64,000 nt of DNA from Serripes groenlandicus (lineage: Eukaryota; Mollusca; Bivalvia; Cardiida; Cardiidae), in the NCBI GenBank assembly GCA_031761405.1, contig JASEVX010000008.1, positions 72,208,723 to 72,272,722 on the forward strand, in the 5' to 3' direction. Below, in pieces: positions 22,104 to 32,600 of this stretch (position 1 is its first letter; the number at the start of each line of letters is the position of its first letter). The position numbers and the translations under genes are program-made. Below the pieces are notes generated by a model. It worked only from the letters and a program-made list of their open reading frames with translations. It had not been told where the DNA came from and did no database searches.

Positions 22104-22155
22104 CTTTGACGGTTATCGAAACTGTCGTGATCATTGTATTTCTCCCATCTGACGC
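22104..22155 (-). CDS. cadherin-like gene, exon 6 (end of second repeat)
   Basis: A 52-nt exon between acceptor TTGTAATTTCAG and donor GTGAGTTG. It starts in phase 0 and ends with one base (G). It encodes ASDGRNTMITTVSITVK, the final strand of a cadherin repeat directly after YSLIIQ of the preceding exon, giving the classic Y-x-L-x-x-x-A-x-D-G pattern. The donor region is duplicated downstream. Confidence 0.85.
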
Positions 22156-22374
22156 CTGAAATTACAATTAAATAATATTAGTCAAGAAACTTCTTTTTGA
22201 ACGTGTTAATGTTACTAAGAACACATGTGTCGCCTGCCAATATGTATAAAGTGAAAGTGCCTTTATGACAGACAGACATAACAAAGGATAGACCTCCAGG
22301 AAGTGATCTCAATGTGCCATCCTGCAAAAGCAGGCATCTCAAAATAGAGTTTATTTACCACTGATTTTGATACG

Positions 22375-22900
22375 AAAATTATGTAACCAAATAGTGTATT
22401 TTAATAAAGGAATTCTGTCCCCCGATTGATTGATTTTGATACAGGAATTCTATCCACAAATTATTTATTTTTATACAAGAATTCTGTCCCATAATGATTT
22501 ATTTTGATACAGGAATTTTGTCCACAAATGATTTATTTTGATACAGGAATTCTGTCCCAGAATGATTTATTCTGATACAGGAATTATGTTCCTGAATGAT
22601 TTAATTTGATATAGGTATTCTGTCCTCGAATGATTTATTTTGATACAGGAATTCTGTCCCAGAATGATTTATTTTGATACAGGAATTATGTCCCCGAATG
22701 ATTCATTTTGATACAGGAGTTCTGTCCCCGAATGAATTATTTTCATACTTGATTTATGTCCCTGAATTTTTAATTTAATAGAGGAATTTCCTCCCGAATT
22801 ATTCATTTTGATACAGGAATTCTTCCCCAGAATGATATTTTTTGATACAGGAATTCTTCCTCATAATTATTTGTTTTGATATAGGAATTCTGTCCCCATG
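22375..22900. repeat. 34-bp minisatellite, about 15 copies
   Basis: TTTTGATACAGGAATTCTGT recurs every 34 bp (for example 22506, 22540), followed by CCCCGAATGATTTA. Most units carry GAATTC. It fills about half of the intron between exons 5 and 6. Confidence 0.95.
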
Positions 22901-23084
22901 TTATCGTTTTTTACGTGTATTTTAGAAATGAGTGTTTTTGCACATGTTTGTTATCAGGGGGTAAATCATGGGGAATCAGAATTCTCATATTAAACATATA
23001 ATTGATATGTAACATATAATATGATTGATGAAATATTATGTTTTCTCTCATAGCTAACCTTATTTTGATTAAAGTAGCTGTGTT

Positions 23085-23145
23085 AACCCTTTCCCACATA
23101 CAGCAAATCTGCAGCAGACGAACTTGAAAACATATGATATTATAG
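23085..23145. mobile_element. TTAA-type MITE, left-end fragment
   Basis: TTAACCCTTTCCCACATACA is followed by CAAATCTGCAGCAGACGAAC, the best-preserved left end of the family in this window. The body is missing. Confidence 0.75.
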
Positions 23146-23287
23146 GTAGGTGGTGGCTTATTCATTTCACATTATCCATTTATCATTCTTTGTGAATAGT
23201 TTGTCACTAGGAAATCATGGTTTTTGCTTCTTCACAGATATTTCAATAAATTTTCAGATTATGTTATATGATGTACTAAATGTTTAC

Positions 23288-23394
23288 CTGTATAATCAAG
23301 CTATAAGATGGTGTTGATGCTAACTGAGTGTTATCAGATACAGTGATCTTTCCGTTGCTTGAATCCAGCGAAAATGTAACAGGGGAGTTTCCAG
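23288..23394 (-). CDS. cadherin-like gene, exon 5 (middle of second repeat)
   Basis: A 107-nt exon with acceptor ATCATTTTGTTCAAG and donor GTAAACATT. The first two bases complete a Ser codon begun by exon 4, and it ends in phase 0. It encodes SGNSPVTFSLDSSNGKITVS, then DNTQLASTPSYSLIIQ. SxxxGKITV and Y-S-L-I-I-Q are the T-G-x-I and Y-x-L-x-V strands of a cadherin repeat. Confidence 0.85.
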
Positions 23395-23624
23395 CTTGAA
23401 CAAAATGATATAAATATTAATATTGTTAAAACAAATGTATGTAATATATTAGGAATAATTGATCTTATTCGGAATAACATTTATTGATTTACCCCTTCCC
23501 ACATATATACACACTTTGACTCATCTGAAGCAGATTCATTTCGAAAAAACAATATAAGTTTAAGAGATAAAATAATGAGTTAGGAACATGGAATAGTTCC
23601 CTTTTCTATGTCTCTGCTAATCTA

Positions 23625-23884
23625 TCAACCCTTTCCCATATACAAACGCTATCTGATGCATCTACAGGAGACAACTTTTGAAAACATTGTGAAAAAAAAG
23701 ACAACTTTTGAAAATAATTTGGCAAAAATGAGAATTTTTTCAAAATGAGCAATAAATCCTTTTGCCACAATGTTTGCGACTTGTTTTCAATGATTGTTCT
23801 TTCATTTAATGATAAATTAAATATGTTTTACTTAATTTTTCAGTCATCTGAAGTTATGTTTTGTATGTAGGAAGGAGGTGAATA
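23625..23884. mobile_element. TTAA-type MITE, near-complete, source of part of the 80-bp array
   Basis: The left end CAACCCTTTCCCATATACAA, GATGCATCTACAGGAGACAA and GAAAACATTGTGAAAAAAAAG are followed by TTTTGCCACAATGTTTGCGA and a right end TTTTGTATGTAGGAAGGAGG. The right end runs straight into the first unit of the 80-bp array, whose units end in the same GTTGTATGTGGGAAGGG motif. Confidence 0.75.
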
Positions 23885-25522
23885 GTGTAAAATAATCAGA
23901 TTAAGTATTTGCATGTTAAATTGTAGTTAACAGCTGATGTGTTGTATGTGAGAAGGGGTGGAATAGTGTAAAATATACGGATTCAGTACTCACATGTTAA
24001 ACTGTAGGTAACAGTTGATTTGTTGTATGTGGGAAGGGGTTGGATAGTGTAAAATATACGGATTCAGTACTCACATGTTAAACTGTAGGTAACAGTTGAT
24101 TTGTTGTATGTGGGAAGGGTTGAATAGTATAAAATATACGGATTCAGTACTCACATATTAAACTGTAGGTAACAGTTGATTTGTTGTATGTGGGAAGGGG
24201 TTGAATAGTATAAAATATACAGATTCAGTACTCACATATTAAACTGTAGGTAACAGTTGATTTGTTGTATGTGGGAAGGGGTTGAATAGTATAAAATATA
24301 CGGATTCAGTACTCACATATTAAATTGTAAGTAACAGCTGATTTGTTGTATGTGGGAAGGGTTGAATAGTATAAAATATACGGATTCAGTACTCACATAT
24401 TAAATTGTAAGTAACAGCTGATTTGTTGTATGTGAGAAGGGTTGAATAGTATAAAATATACGGATTCAGTACTCACATATTAAATTGTAAGTAACAGTTG
24501 ATTTGTTGTATGTGAGAAGGGTTGAATAGTATAAAATATACGGATTCAGTACTCACATGTTAAACTGTAGGTAACAGTTGATTTGTTGTATGTGGAAAGG
24601 GGTTGAATAGTATAAAATATACGGATTCAGTACTCACATATTAAATTGTAAGTAACAGTTGATTTGTTGTATGTGGGAAGGGTTGAATAGTATAAAATAT
24701 ACAGATTCAGTACTCACATATTAAACTATATGTAACAGTTGATTTGTTGTATGTGGGAAGGGGTTGAATAGTGTAATTTAAACGGATTCAGTACTCACAT
24801 ATTAAACTGTATGTAACAGTTGATTTGTTGTATGTGGGAAGGGTTGAATAGTATAAAATATACGGATTCAGTACTCACATATTAAACTGTAGGTAACAGT
24901 TGATTTGTTGTCTGTGGGAAGGGGCTGAATATTGTAAAATATACGGATTCAGTACTCATATGTTAAACTGTAGGTAACAGCTGATTTGTTGTATGTGGGA
25001 AGGGTTGAATAGTATAAAATATACGGATTCAGTACTCACATGTTAAACTGTAGGTAACAGTTGATTTGTTGTATGTGGGAAGGGGTTGAATAGTATAAAA
25101 TATACGGATTCAGTACTCACATATTAAATTGTAAGTAACAGCTGATTTGTTGTATGTGGGAAGGGTTGAATAGTATAAAATATACGGATTCAGTACTCAC
25201 ATATTAAATTGTAGGTAACAGCTGATTTGTTGTATGTGAGAAGGGTTGAATAGTATAAAATATACGGATTCAGTACTCACATATTAAATTGTAGGTAACA
25301 GCTGATTTGTTGTATGTGGGAAGGGTTGAATAGTATAAAATATACGGATTCAGTACTCACATATTAAACTGTAAGTAACAGTTGATTTGTTGTATGTGGA
25401 AATGGGTTGAATAATGTAAAATAAACGGATTCAGTACTCACATGTTAAACTGTAGGTAACAGCTGATTTGTTGTATGTGGGAAGGGGTTGAATAGTTTAA
25501 AATAAACGGATTCAGTACTCAC
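23885..25522 (-). repeat. 80-bp array, about 20 copies, each with an exon-4 end and splice donor
   Basis: The plus-strand phrase GGATTCAGTACTCACAT recurs every 80-81 bp (23979, 24060, 24140, 24221 and so on, to 25509). On the minus strand each unit reads CTGTTACCTACA..TTTAA.AT followed by donor GTGAGTACTGAATCC, the same as the last ~21 nt of exon 4 plus its donor. The other end of each unit is the tip of the TTAA-type MITE (ATTTGTTGTATGTGGGAAGG). The unit is therefore a chimera: exon end, donor, 35 bp of intron and MITE tip. Copies are 90-98% alike. The rightmost copy overlaps the real exon 4 border; the leftmost (about 23900) is degraded and abuts the MITE. Confidence 0.95.
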
Positions 25523-25591
25523 ATGTTAAGTTGTAGGTAACAGTTGCTGTTGCATCAGCGTCAGTTGCACTTACAATGAACACTTGGTATC
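25523..25591 (-). CDS. cadherin-like gene, exon 4 (start of second repeat)
   Basis: A 69-nt exon with acceptor TTGATTTTTACAG and donor GTGAGTACT. It starts in phase 1 (G|GA, Gly) and ends with one base (T). It encodes YQVFIVSATDADATATVTYNL, matching the A-x-D-x-D calcium-binding strand of cadherin repeats. Its last ~21 nt plus the donor are repeated about 20 times in the following intron. Confidence 0.88.
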
Positions 25592-25639
25592 CTGTAAAAA
25601 TCAATTTGTCAACATGTTAATTTATTTCTAATAATCAAA

Positions 25640-25925
25640 CTTCTGATGTATTTGCAGCAGATAATTTTGTTAAAAATGCCAACATTAATACCTTTTTCGA
25701 AACAGGAGACATCTGAAAACATTGTAGTAAAAGGAGAAATTACTAATTATCAATTATGTTCAATAATTGTACTTGTTATAATTTATATAAGATTTTCTGC
25801 AATTTCTCTTTTTCTTTAATCTTCTTAACCCTTTCCCACAAACAAATATGCAGAAGATAAGGTTTAAACAATAAGGAAAGAATCAAGTCATGAGCAGATT
25901 TGTTGCAAGTGGGAAAGAGAAAATC
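25640..25925. mobile_element. overlapping TTAA-type MITE fragments
   Basis: TTTGCAGCAGATAATTTTGT, AAAAGGAGAAATTACTAATT and TTAACCCTTTCCCACAAACA (TTAA at about 25829) followed by GATTTGTTGCAAGTGGGAAA indicate at least two broken copies, in the intron between exons 3 and 4. Confidence 0.65.
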
Positions 25926-26269
25926 TTTAAAAGTGACATTATTTTTATCATATAAATGCTCTCTAGGAGTCTCGAAATGCCATAACATAAATATCATATG
26001 ACACTATACACAAATCATAGCAAAAATACTAGTTTGGTTTGCAGACTTTCGCTCAAGTCTTTGTTACAACGCGAAATACGCATCATAAATCACTTTACGT
26101 GATAAAAAGAATATCAAATTCGTGTTTATTTATTATCACTTTTAATAAACTCGTTAATTAAGCTGAATATAACGCTCGCCAAGGCTCGCGGCATATCATC
26201 TTAGTAAACTCGTTTAATAAAAGTGATAATAAATAAACACTCATGAAATATCCTCTATTTATTGAGTTG

Positions 26270-26402
26270 AGTTGAAAACATTATTGCAAAAGATGAACTT
26301 TCTCATCATGAACAATTTCTCCTTTTAACACAATGTATCAACAAAAACGTCTGCATTAGATACGTCAAACAAAATGCATCTGTATGTGGAAAACGGTTAA
26401 AG
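26270..26402. mobile_element. TTAA-type MITE, right half
   Basis: GAAAACATTATTGCAAAAGA, GAACAATTTCTCCTTTTAAC and CTGTATGTGGAAAACGGTTAA. It lies within 60 bp of the donor of exon 3. Confidence 0.6.
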
Positions 26403-26453
26403 TCAATTGGAAAATGAATGTTGTGAACTATGACCACTAAGTGTATATCTTAC

Positions 26454-26581
26454 CATTACTAACAGAGTCCATTAAAGATGCACTGTATGGCGTTCCTTGA
26501 AACACAGGCGTAAACTCATTGATGTCATTGATATTCACGGTATATATAACACTGTTCACTGTCGTCGTACTATCGTTCACT
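26454..26581 (-). CDS. cadherin-like gene, exon 3 (junction between the two repeats)
   Basis: A 128-nt exon with acceptor CTTTATTGTAG and donor GTAAGATATA. The single first base completes Gly (GG|A) and the last base opens Gly (G|GA). It encodes VNDSTTTVNSVIYTVNINDI, then NEFTPVFQGTPYSASLMDSV. V-N-I-N-D-I-N-E-F-T-P-V-F is the hallmark linker of cadherin repeats (consensus DxNDNxPxF), marking the end of the first full repeat and the start of the second. Confidence 0.92.
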
Positions 26582-26649
26582 CTACAATAAAGGTAGATAA
26601 ACTACACTGTTGTAACCCTCAAGAAATTGTTGTTGAAAAGGTTTACCCG

Positions 26650-29600
26650 ACGGAGCGGGGAGTTGGGGAGAGGAAGGACAATCTATTCTAATGTGATGGG
26701 CCAGTTAACCGACAGAGAGGGTGCCCGTGTTGAGGCGATGAAGGACACGCTATTGTTATTTGACGGGCGGGTCATCCGACGTCAAGGGGGCGGGTTTGGG
26801 GAGTGGAAGGATAAGCTATTGCTATTTGACGGGCGGATCATCCGACGTCAAGGGGGCGGGTTTGGGGAGTGGAAGGATTAGCTATTGCTATTTGACGGGC
26901 GGATCATCCGACGTCAAGGGGGCGGGTTTGGGGAGTGGAAGGATTAGCTATTGTTATTTGACGGACGGATCATCCGACGTCAAGGGGGCGGGTTTGGGGA
27001 GTGGAAGGATAAGCTATTGCTATTTGACGGGCGGATCATCCGACGTCAAGGGGGCGGGTTTGGGGAGTGGAAGGATTAGCTATTGCTATTTGACGGGCGG
27101 ATCATCCGACGTCAAGGGGGCGGGTTTGGGGAGTGGAAGGATTAGCTATTGTTATTTGATGGGTGAGTTATTGGACGGAAAGGAGCCCCGGGTTGGTGAT
27201 AGGAAGGACAAGCCATTCTGTTTTGCTGGGCGAGTTACCCGACGGAAAGGGGGCCGGGTTGGTGAGAGGAAGGACAAGCCATTCTGTTTTGATGGGCGAG
27301 TTTTTGTTATTTTATGGGCGAGTCACCTAACAGAGAGGGGGCCCATGTTTGGGAGAGGAAGGACAAGCTATTATTAGTTGATGGGCGAGTCAGCCGACGG
27401 AGAGGGGGCTTGGGTTTAAGAGAGCAAGGACAAGCTATTGATATTTGTTGGGCGAGTTACCCGACGGAAAAGGGGCGGGGTTGAGGAGAGGAAGGACTAG
27501 CTATTGTTATTTGACGGGCGAGTTACCCGACGGAAAAGGGACGCGGTTGGGGAGAGGAAGGACAAGCTATTGTTATTTGATGGGAGAGTCACCTGACAGA
27601 GAGGGGGCCCGGGTTTAAGAGAGCAAGGACAAGCTATTGATATTTGACCCGCGAGTTACCCGACGGAAAGGAGGCGGGGTTGGGGAGAGGAAGGACCCTT
27701 TTTGGTTATGGGCTCGTCAACGGACGGAGAGGGGGTCCGGGTTCACGGGAGCAAGGACAAGCTATTGATATTTGTTGGGCGAGTTACCCGACGTAAACGG
27801 GGCGAGATTGGGGAGAGGAAGGACAAGCTATTGTTATTTAACGGGCGAGTTACCCAACGGGAAGGGGGCGGGGTAGGGGAGAGGAAGGACAAACTATTGT
27901 TTTTTGATGGGCGAGTCACCCGACAAAGATTGGGCCTGCGTTGGAAATAGGAAAGACACGCTACTATTAACCGAGTTACCCGAGTTACCCGACAGAAAGT
28001 GGGCGGGGCTGAAGAGACGAAGGACAAGATATTCTAATTTGACGGGTGAGTTATCCAACGGAGAGGGGGCCGGGTTGGAAATAGGAAAGACAAGCTATTG
28101 TTATTTGACAAGCGAGTTATCCGACGGAGGGGGGTCAGGATTGGTGAGAAGAAAGAAAAGCTATTGTTTATTGACAGGATATTCACACGACGGATAGGGG
28201 GCCCCAGTTGGAAAGAGGACAGAGAAGCTATTGTAATTTTACGGGCGATTCATCCGACGGAGAGTGAGGCGGGTTTGGGATTAGAAAGGACAAGCTTTTG
28301 CTATTTGACGGACGAGTTATCCGACGAAGAGGGATCCCGGGTTGGAAAGAGGAAGGACAAGCTATTGTAATTTGACGGACGAGTTATCTGACAGAGAGAG
28401 GTACGGGTTTGGATTAAAAAGGACAAGCTTTTTTTATTTGATGGGCGAGTCACCGGACGGAGAGGGGGGCCTGGTTATTGAGAGGAATCACAATATATTG
28501 TTAATTTGACGGACGAGTTATCCGACGAAGAGGGGTGCCCGGTTGGAAAGTGGAAGGAAAAGCTGTTGTTATTTGAGGATCGATTTATCCGACGGAAGGG
28601 GGTCAGTATTGGCGAGAAGATTGGCCGATGGAGAGGGGGCGGGTTTCTGGATAGAAAGGACGACAAGCTATTGTTATTTGAAGGGCGAGTCAGTCAACGG
28701 AGAGGGGGCCCGGGTCGGTGAAAAGAAGAACAAGCTATTGTTATTTAACGGGCGAGTTATCTGACAAAGAGGGGGCCCTGGTTGGAAAGAGGAACAACAC
28801 GCTATTGTTGTTTAACGGTCGATTTATCTGACAGAAAGGGAGCCCTGGTTGGAGAGAGGAAGAACACGCCATTGTTACTTAACGAACGAGTTATCTGACA
28901 GATAGGGAGCCCTGGTTGGAAAGAGGAAGAACACGCCATTGTTACTTAACGGGCGAGTTATCTGACAGATAGGGAGCCCTGGTTGGAAAGAGGAAGAACA
29001 CGCCCTTGTTATTTAACGGGCGATTTATCTGACAGAGAGGGGGCCCTGGTTGAAAAGAGAAAGAACACGCCATTGTTATTTAACGGGCGATTCATCTGAC
29101 AGAGAGGGGGCCTTGGTTGAAAAGAGGAAAAACACGCCATTGTTATTTAATAGGCGAGTAATACTACGGAGAGGGGTCCGTTTTTTGGAGAGAACGGATA
29201 ACTTTTGTTATTTAAAGGGCGAGACACCCGATTGAAATGGGGTGGTGATTGGGGAGAGCAAGGACAAGCTATTGTTATTGGATGGGCGAGTTATCTGACG
29301 GAGAGTGGGGCGGGTTTGGGGTTGGAAAGAACAAGCTTTTGTTATTTGATGGGCGAGTCACTCGACGGAGAGGGGGCCGGGTCGGTGAAAAGAAGAACAA
29401 GCTATTGTTATTTAACGGGCGAGTTATCTGACAGAGAGGGGGCCCTAGTTGAAAAGAGGAACAACACGCTATTGTTATTTAACGGGCGATTTATATGACA
29501 GATAGGGAGCCCTGGTTGGAAAGAGGAAGAACACGTCATTGTTATTTAGCGGGCGATTTATCTGACAGATAGGGAGCCCTGGTTGGAGAGAGGAAGAACA

Positions 29601-32600
29601 CGCCATTGTTATTTAACGGGCGATTTATCTGACAAATAGGGAGCCCTGGTTGGAAAGAAGAAGGACACGCCATTGTTATTTAACGGGCGAGTTATCTGAC
29701 AGATAGGGAGCCCTGGTTGGAAAGAGGAAGAACACGCTATTGTTATTTAACGGGCGATTTATCTGACAGAGAGGGGGCCCTGGTTGGAAAGAGGAAGAAC
29801 ACGCCCTTGTTATTTAACGGGCGATTTATCTGACAGAGAGGGGGCCCTGGTTGAAAAGAGGAAGAACACGCCATTGTTATTTAATAGGCGAGTAATACTA
29901 CGGAGAGGGGTCCGTTTTTTGAAGAGAACGGATAACTTTTGTTATTTAAAGAGCGAGACACCCGATGGAAAGAGGGTGGTGATTGGGGAGAGCAAGGACA
30001 AGCTATTGTTATTTGATGGGCGAGTTATCTGACGGAGAGTGGGGCGGGTTTGGGGTTAGAAAGGACAAGCTTTTGTTCTTTGATGGGCGAGTCACCCGAC
30101 GAAGAGGGAGTCCAGTTTGATGATAGGAAGGACAATATATTGTTTTTTGATGAGCGATTTATCCCGATGAGAGGGGGGCGGGGTTGGGGTGAGGAATGAA
30201 AAGCTATTGTAATTTTGTTAAGTGATCCGACAGCGGGGGGTGTGGGTCAAGTTTGGTGAGAGGAATGACAGGCTATTGTAATTTAACGGGCGAGTTATCC
30301 GACAGCGAGGGGGGGGGGGTGTCAAGTTTGGTGGAGGAAGGACAGGCTTTTGTAATTTAACGGGCGAATTATCCGACAGCGGGGGGGGGGGGGGGGGTCA
30401 AATTTTGTGAGAGGAATGACAGGCTATTGTCATTTGACGAGCGTGTTACCCGACAGAAAGAGGTGGGATTGGGGAGAGGAAGAAAATGCTATTGTAATTT
30501 GTGAGTTTGGGAGAGGAAGGACAAGCTGTTATTATTATAAGGGCGAGTTACACGATAGAAAGGGGGCCCAGGTTTGGGAGAGGAAGGATAATCTATTATC
30601 TTTTGTTGATGGGCGAGTTACATGTACGCCACATACAGGGGGTGGGATTGGGAAGAGGAAGGACAGGCTATTGTAATTTGATGGGCGAGTTATCCGTTAG
30701 AAAGAGGTGGGATTAGGGAGAGGAAAGACAGGCTATTGTCATTTGACGAGCGTGTTATCCGACAGAAAGAGGTGGGATTGAGGAGAAGAAGGACAGGCTA
30801 TTGTAATTGGATAGGCGAGTTAACCGTAGAAAGGGGGTTCCGGTTAGGGAGAGGAATGACAAGCTATTGTTATTTGACGAGCTTGTTACCCTACAGAAAG
30901 GGAGCCCGGGTTTGTGAGCGGATGGACAAGCTGTTGTTCTTTGACGGGCGAGTACCCCGACGGAGAGGGGCCCAGGTCAGAAAGAAGAAGGACAAGCTAT
31001 TATTATTTGATGGGGTGTTACCCGACAGAGAGATGTGCTGGGCTGGGAAGAGAAATGACAAGCTATTGTTATTTGACGGGCGGGTTATCTGACGAAGAGG
31101 GGGCCCTGCTGGGAAGAGGAATGACAAGCTATTGTTATTTGATGTGCAAATTACCCGATAGAGAGGGGGCGAGGCTGGGGAGAGGAACGAGAAGCTTTTG
31201 TTATTTGATGAGCGAGTCACCCGACACATATGGGGCTGAGGTTGGAAAGGGTAAGGACAAGGTATTGTTTTTTGATGTGCCAACTTACCCGACAGAGAGA
31301 GGGGCGGGATTTGGGAGAGGAAGGACAAGCTTTTGTTATTTGATGGGCAAGTCAAGCGACGGAGAGGGGGTGGGGGGGGGGGTGGAAAGAGGAAGGACAA
31401 GCTATTTTATTTGACGGGCGAGTTATCAGACAGAGTGGGGGCCCGGCTTGGAAAGAGGAAGTACAAGCTATTGTTTATTGACTTGAGATTCACCCGACGG
31501 AGAGGGGGCCCTGGTTAGAAAGAGGAAAGACAAGCTTTTGTTATTTGATGGATGAGTCACCCGACGGAGAGGGGCCCGGGGTTGTTAGGAGAAAGGACAA
31601 GCTATTGTCATTTGACGGGAAGTTATCTGACGGAGAGGGGAGCGGGACTGGGGAGAGGAAGAACAAGCTATTGTTTTTTGACGGGGGAGTTATCCGACGG
31701 AGAGGGGGGGGGGGGCGTGTTTGGGGTTAGAAAGCTTTTGTTATATTATGAGTGAGTCACCCGACGGAGAGGGGGACCGCGTTTGGGAGAGGAAGGAGAA
31801 GCTATTGTTATTTTATGGGTGAACCACCCGACGGAGAGGAGGCCCGGAATTGAGAGAGAAAGAACAAGCTAGTGTTACTTGACGGGCGAGTTATCCGACG
31901 GAGATGGGGCCCGGGTTGGAAAGAGGAAGGACAAGCTAAGCTTGTTATTTGACAACCGAGTTATCCGACTGAAGAGGATCAGGATTGTGAGAAGATGGAC
32001 CGAGTTATCCGATGGAAAGGGGGGGGGGGGCAGATTTCTGGATAGGAAGAACAAGCTATTGTTATTTGATGGGCGACTCACCTGACGGACAGGGAGCCCG
32101 GGTTTGAAAGGGAAGGACAAGTTATTGTTATTCGATTGGCGAGTCACCCGAGGGAGAGGGGCCCCGGGTTGTTGAGAGGAAGGACAAGCTATTGTTATTT
32201 GACGGGGGAGTTTTCCGACGGAGAGGGAGGCGTGGATGGGGAGAGGAATGAAAAGCTATTGTAATTAAACGGGCGAGTTATCCGACAGCGGAGGGGAGGG
32301 GGACAAGGTTGGTGATAGGTAGGACAAGCTATTGTTATTTGAGGGGCGAATTACCCGACAGAAATGGGGCCGGGGTTTGGGTGAGGGAAGACAAGCTCTT
32401 GTTATCTGACGGATGGGGGCGGGATTTGTAAGAGGAATAACAAGCTATTGTAATTTGACGGAGAGGTTGCACGGGTTGGTGAGAGGAATGACAAGCTATT
32501 GTTATTTGAGAGGGGGCACGGGATTGTGAGACAAAGGACAATATATTGTTATTTTATTGGAAAATTATCCGACGGAGAGAGGGAGGGCTTTGGGAGAGGA

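Noticed and set aside
26760..27377. 205-codon ORF (TGGSSDVKGAGLGSGRIS repeats) and its many relatives across 26.6-34.2 kb
   Set aside because: The frame exists only because the minisatellite period is 66 bp. Frames switch and break every few units and both strands are equally open, with no start, splice or conservation signal.
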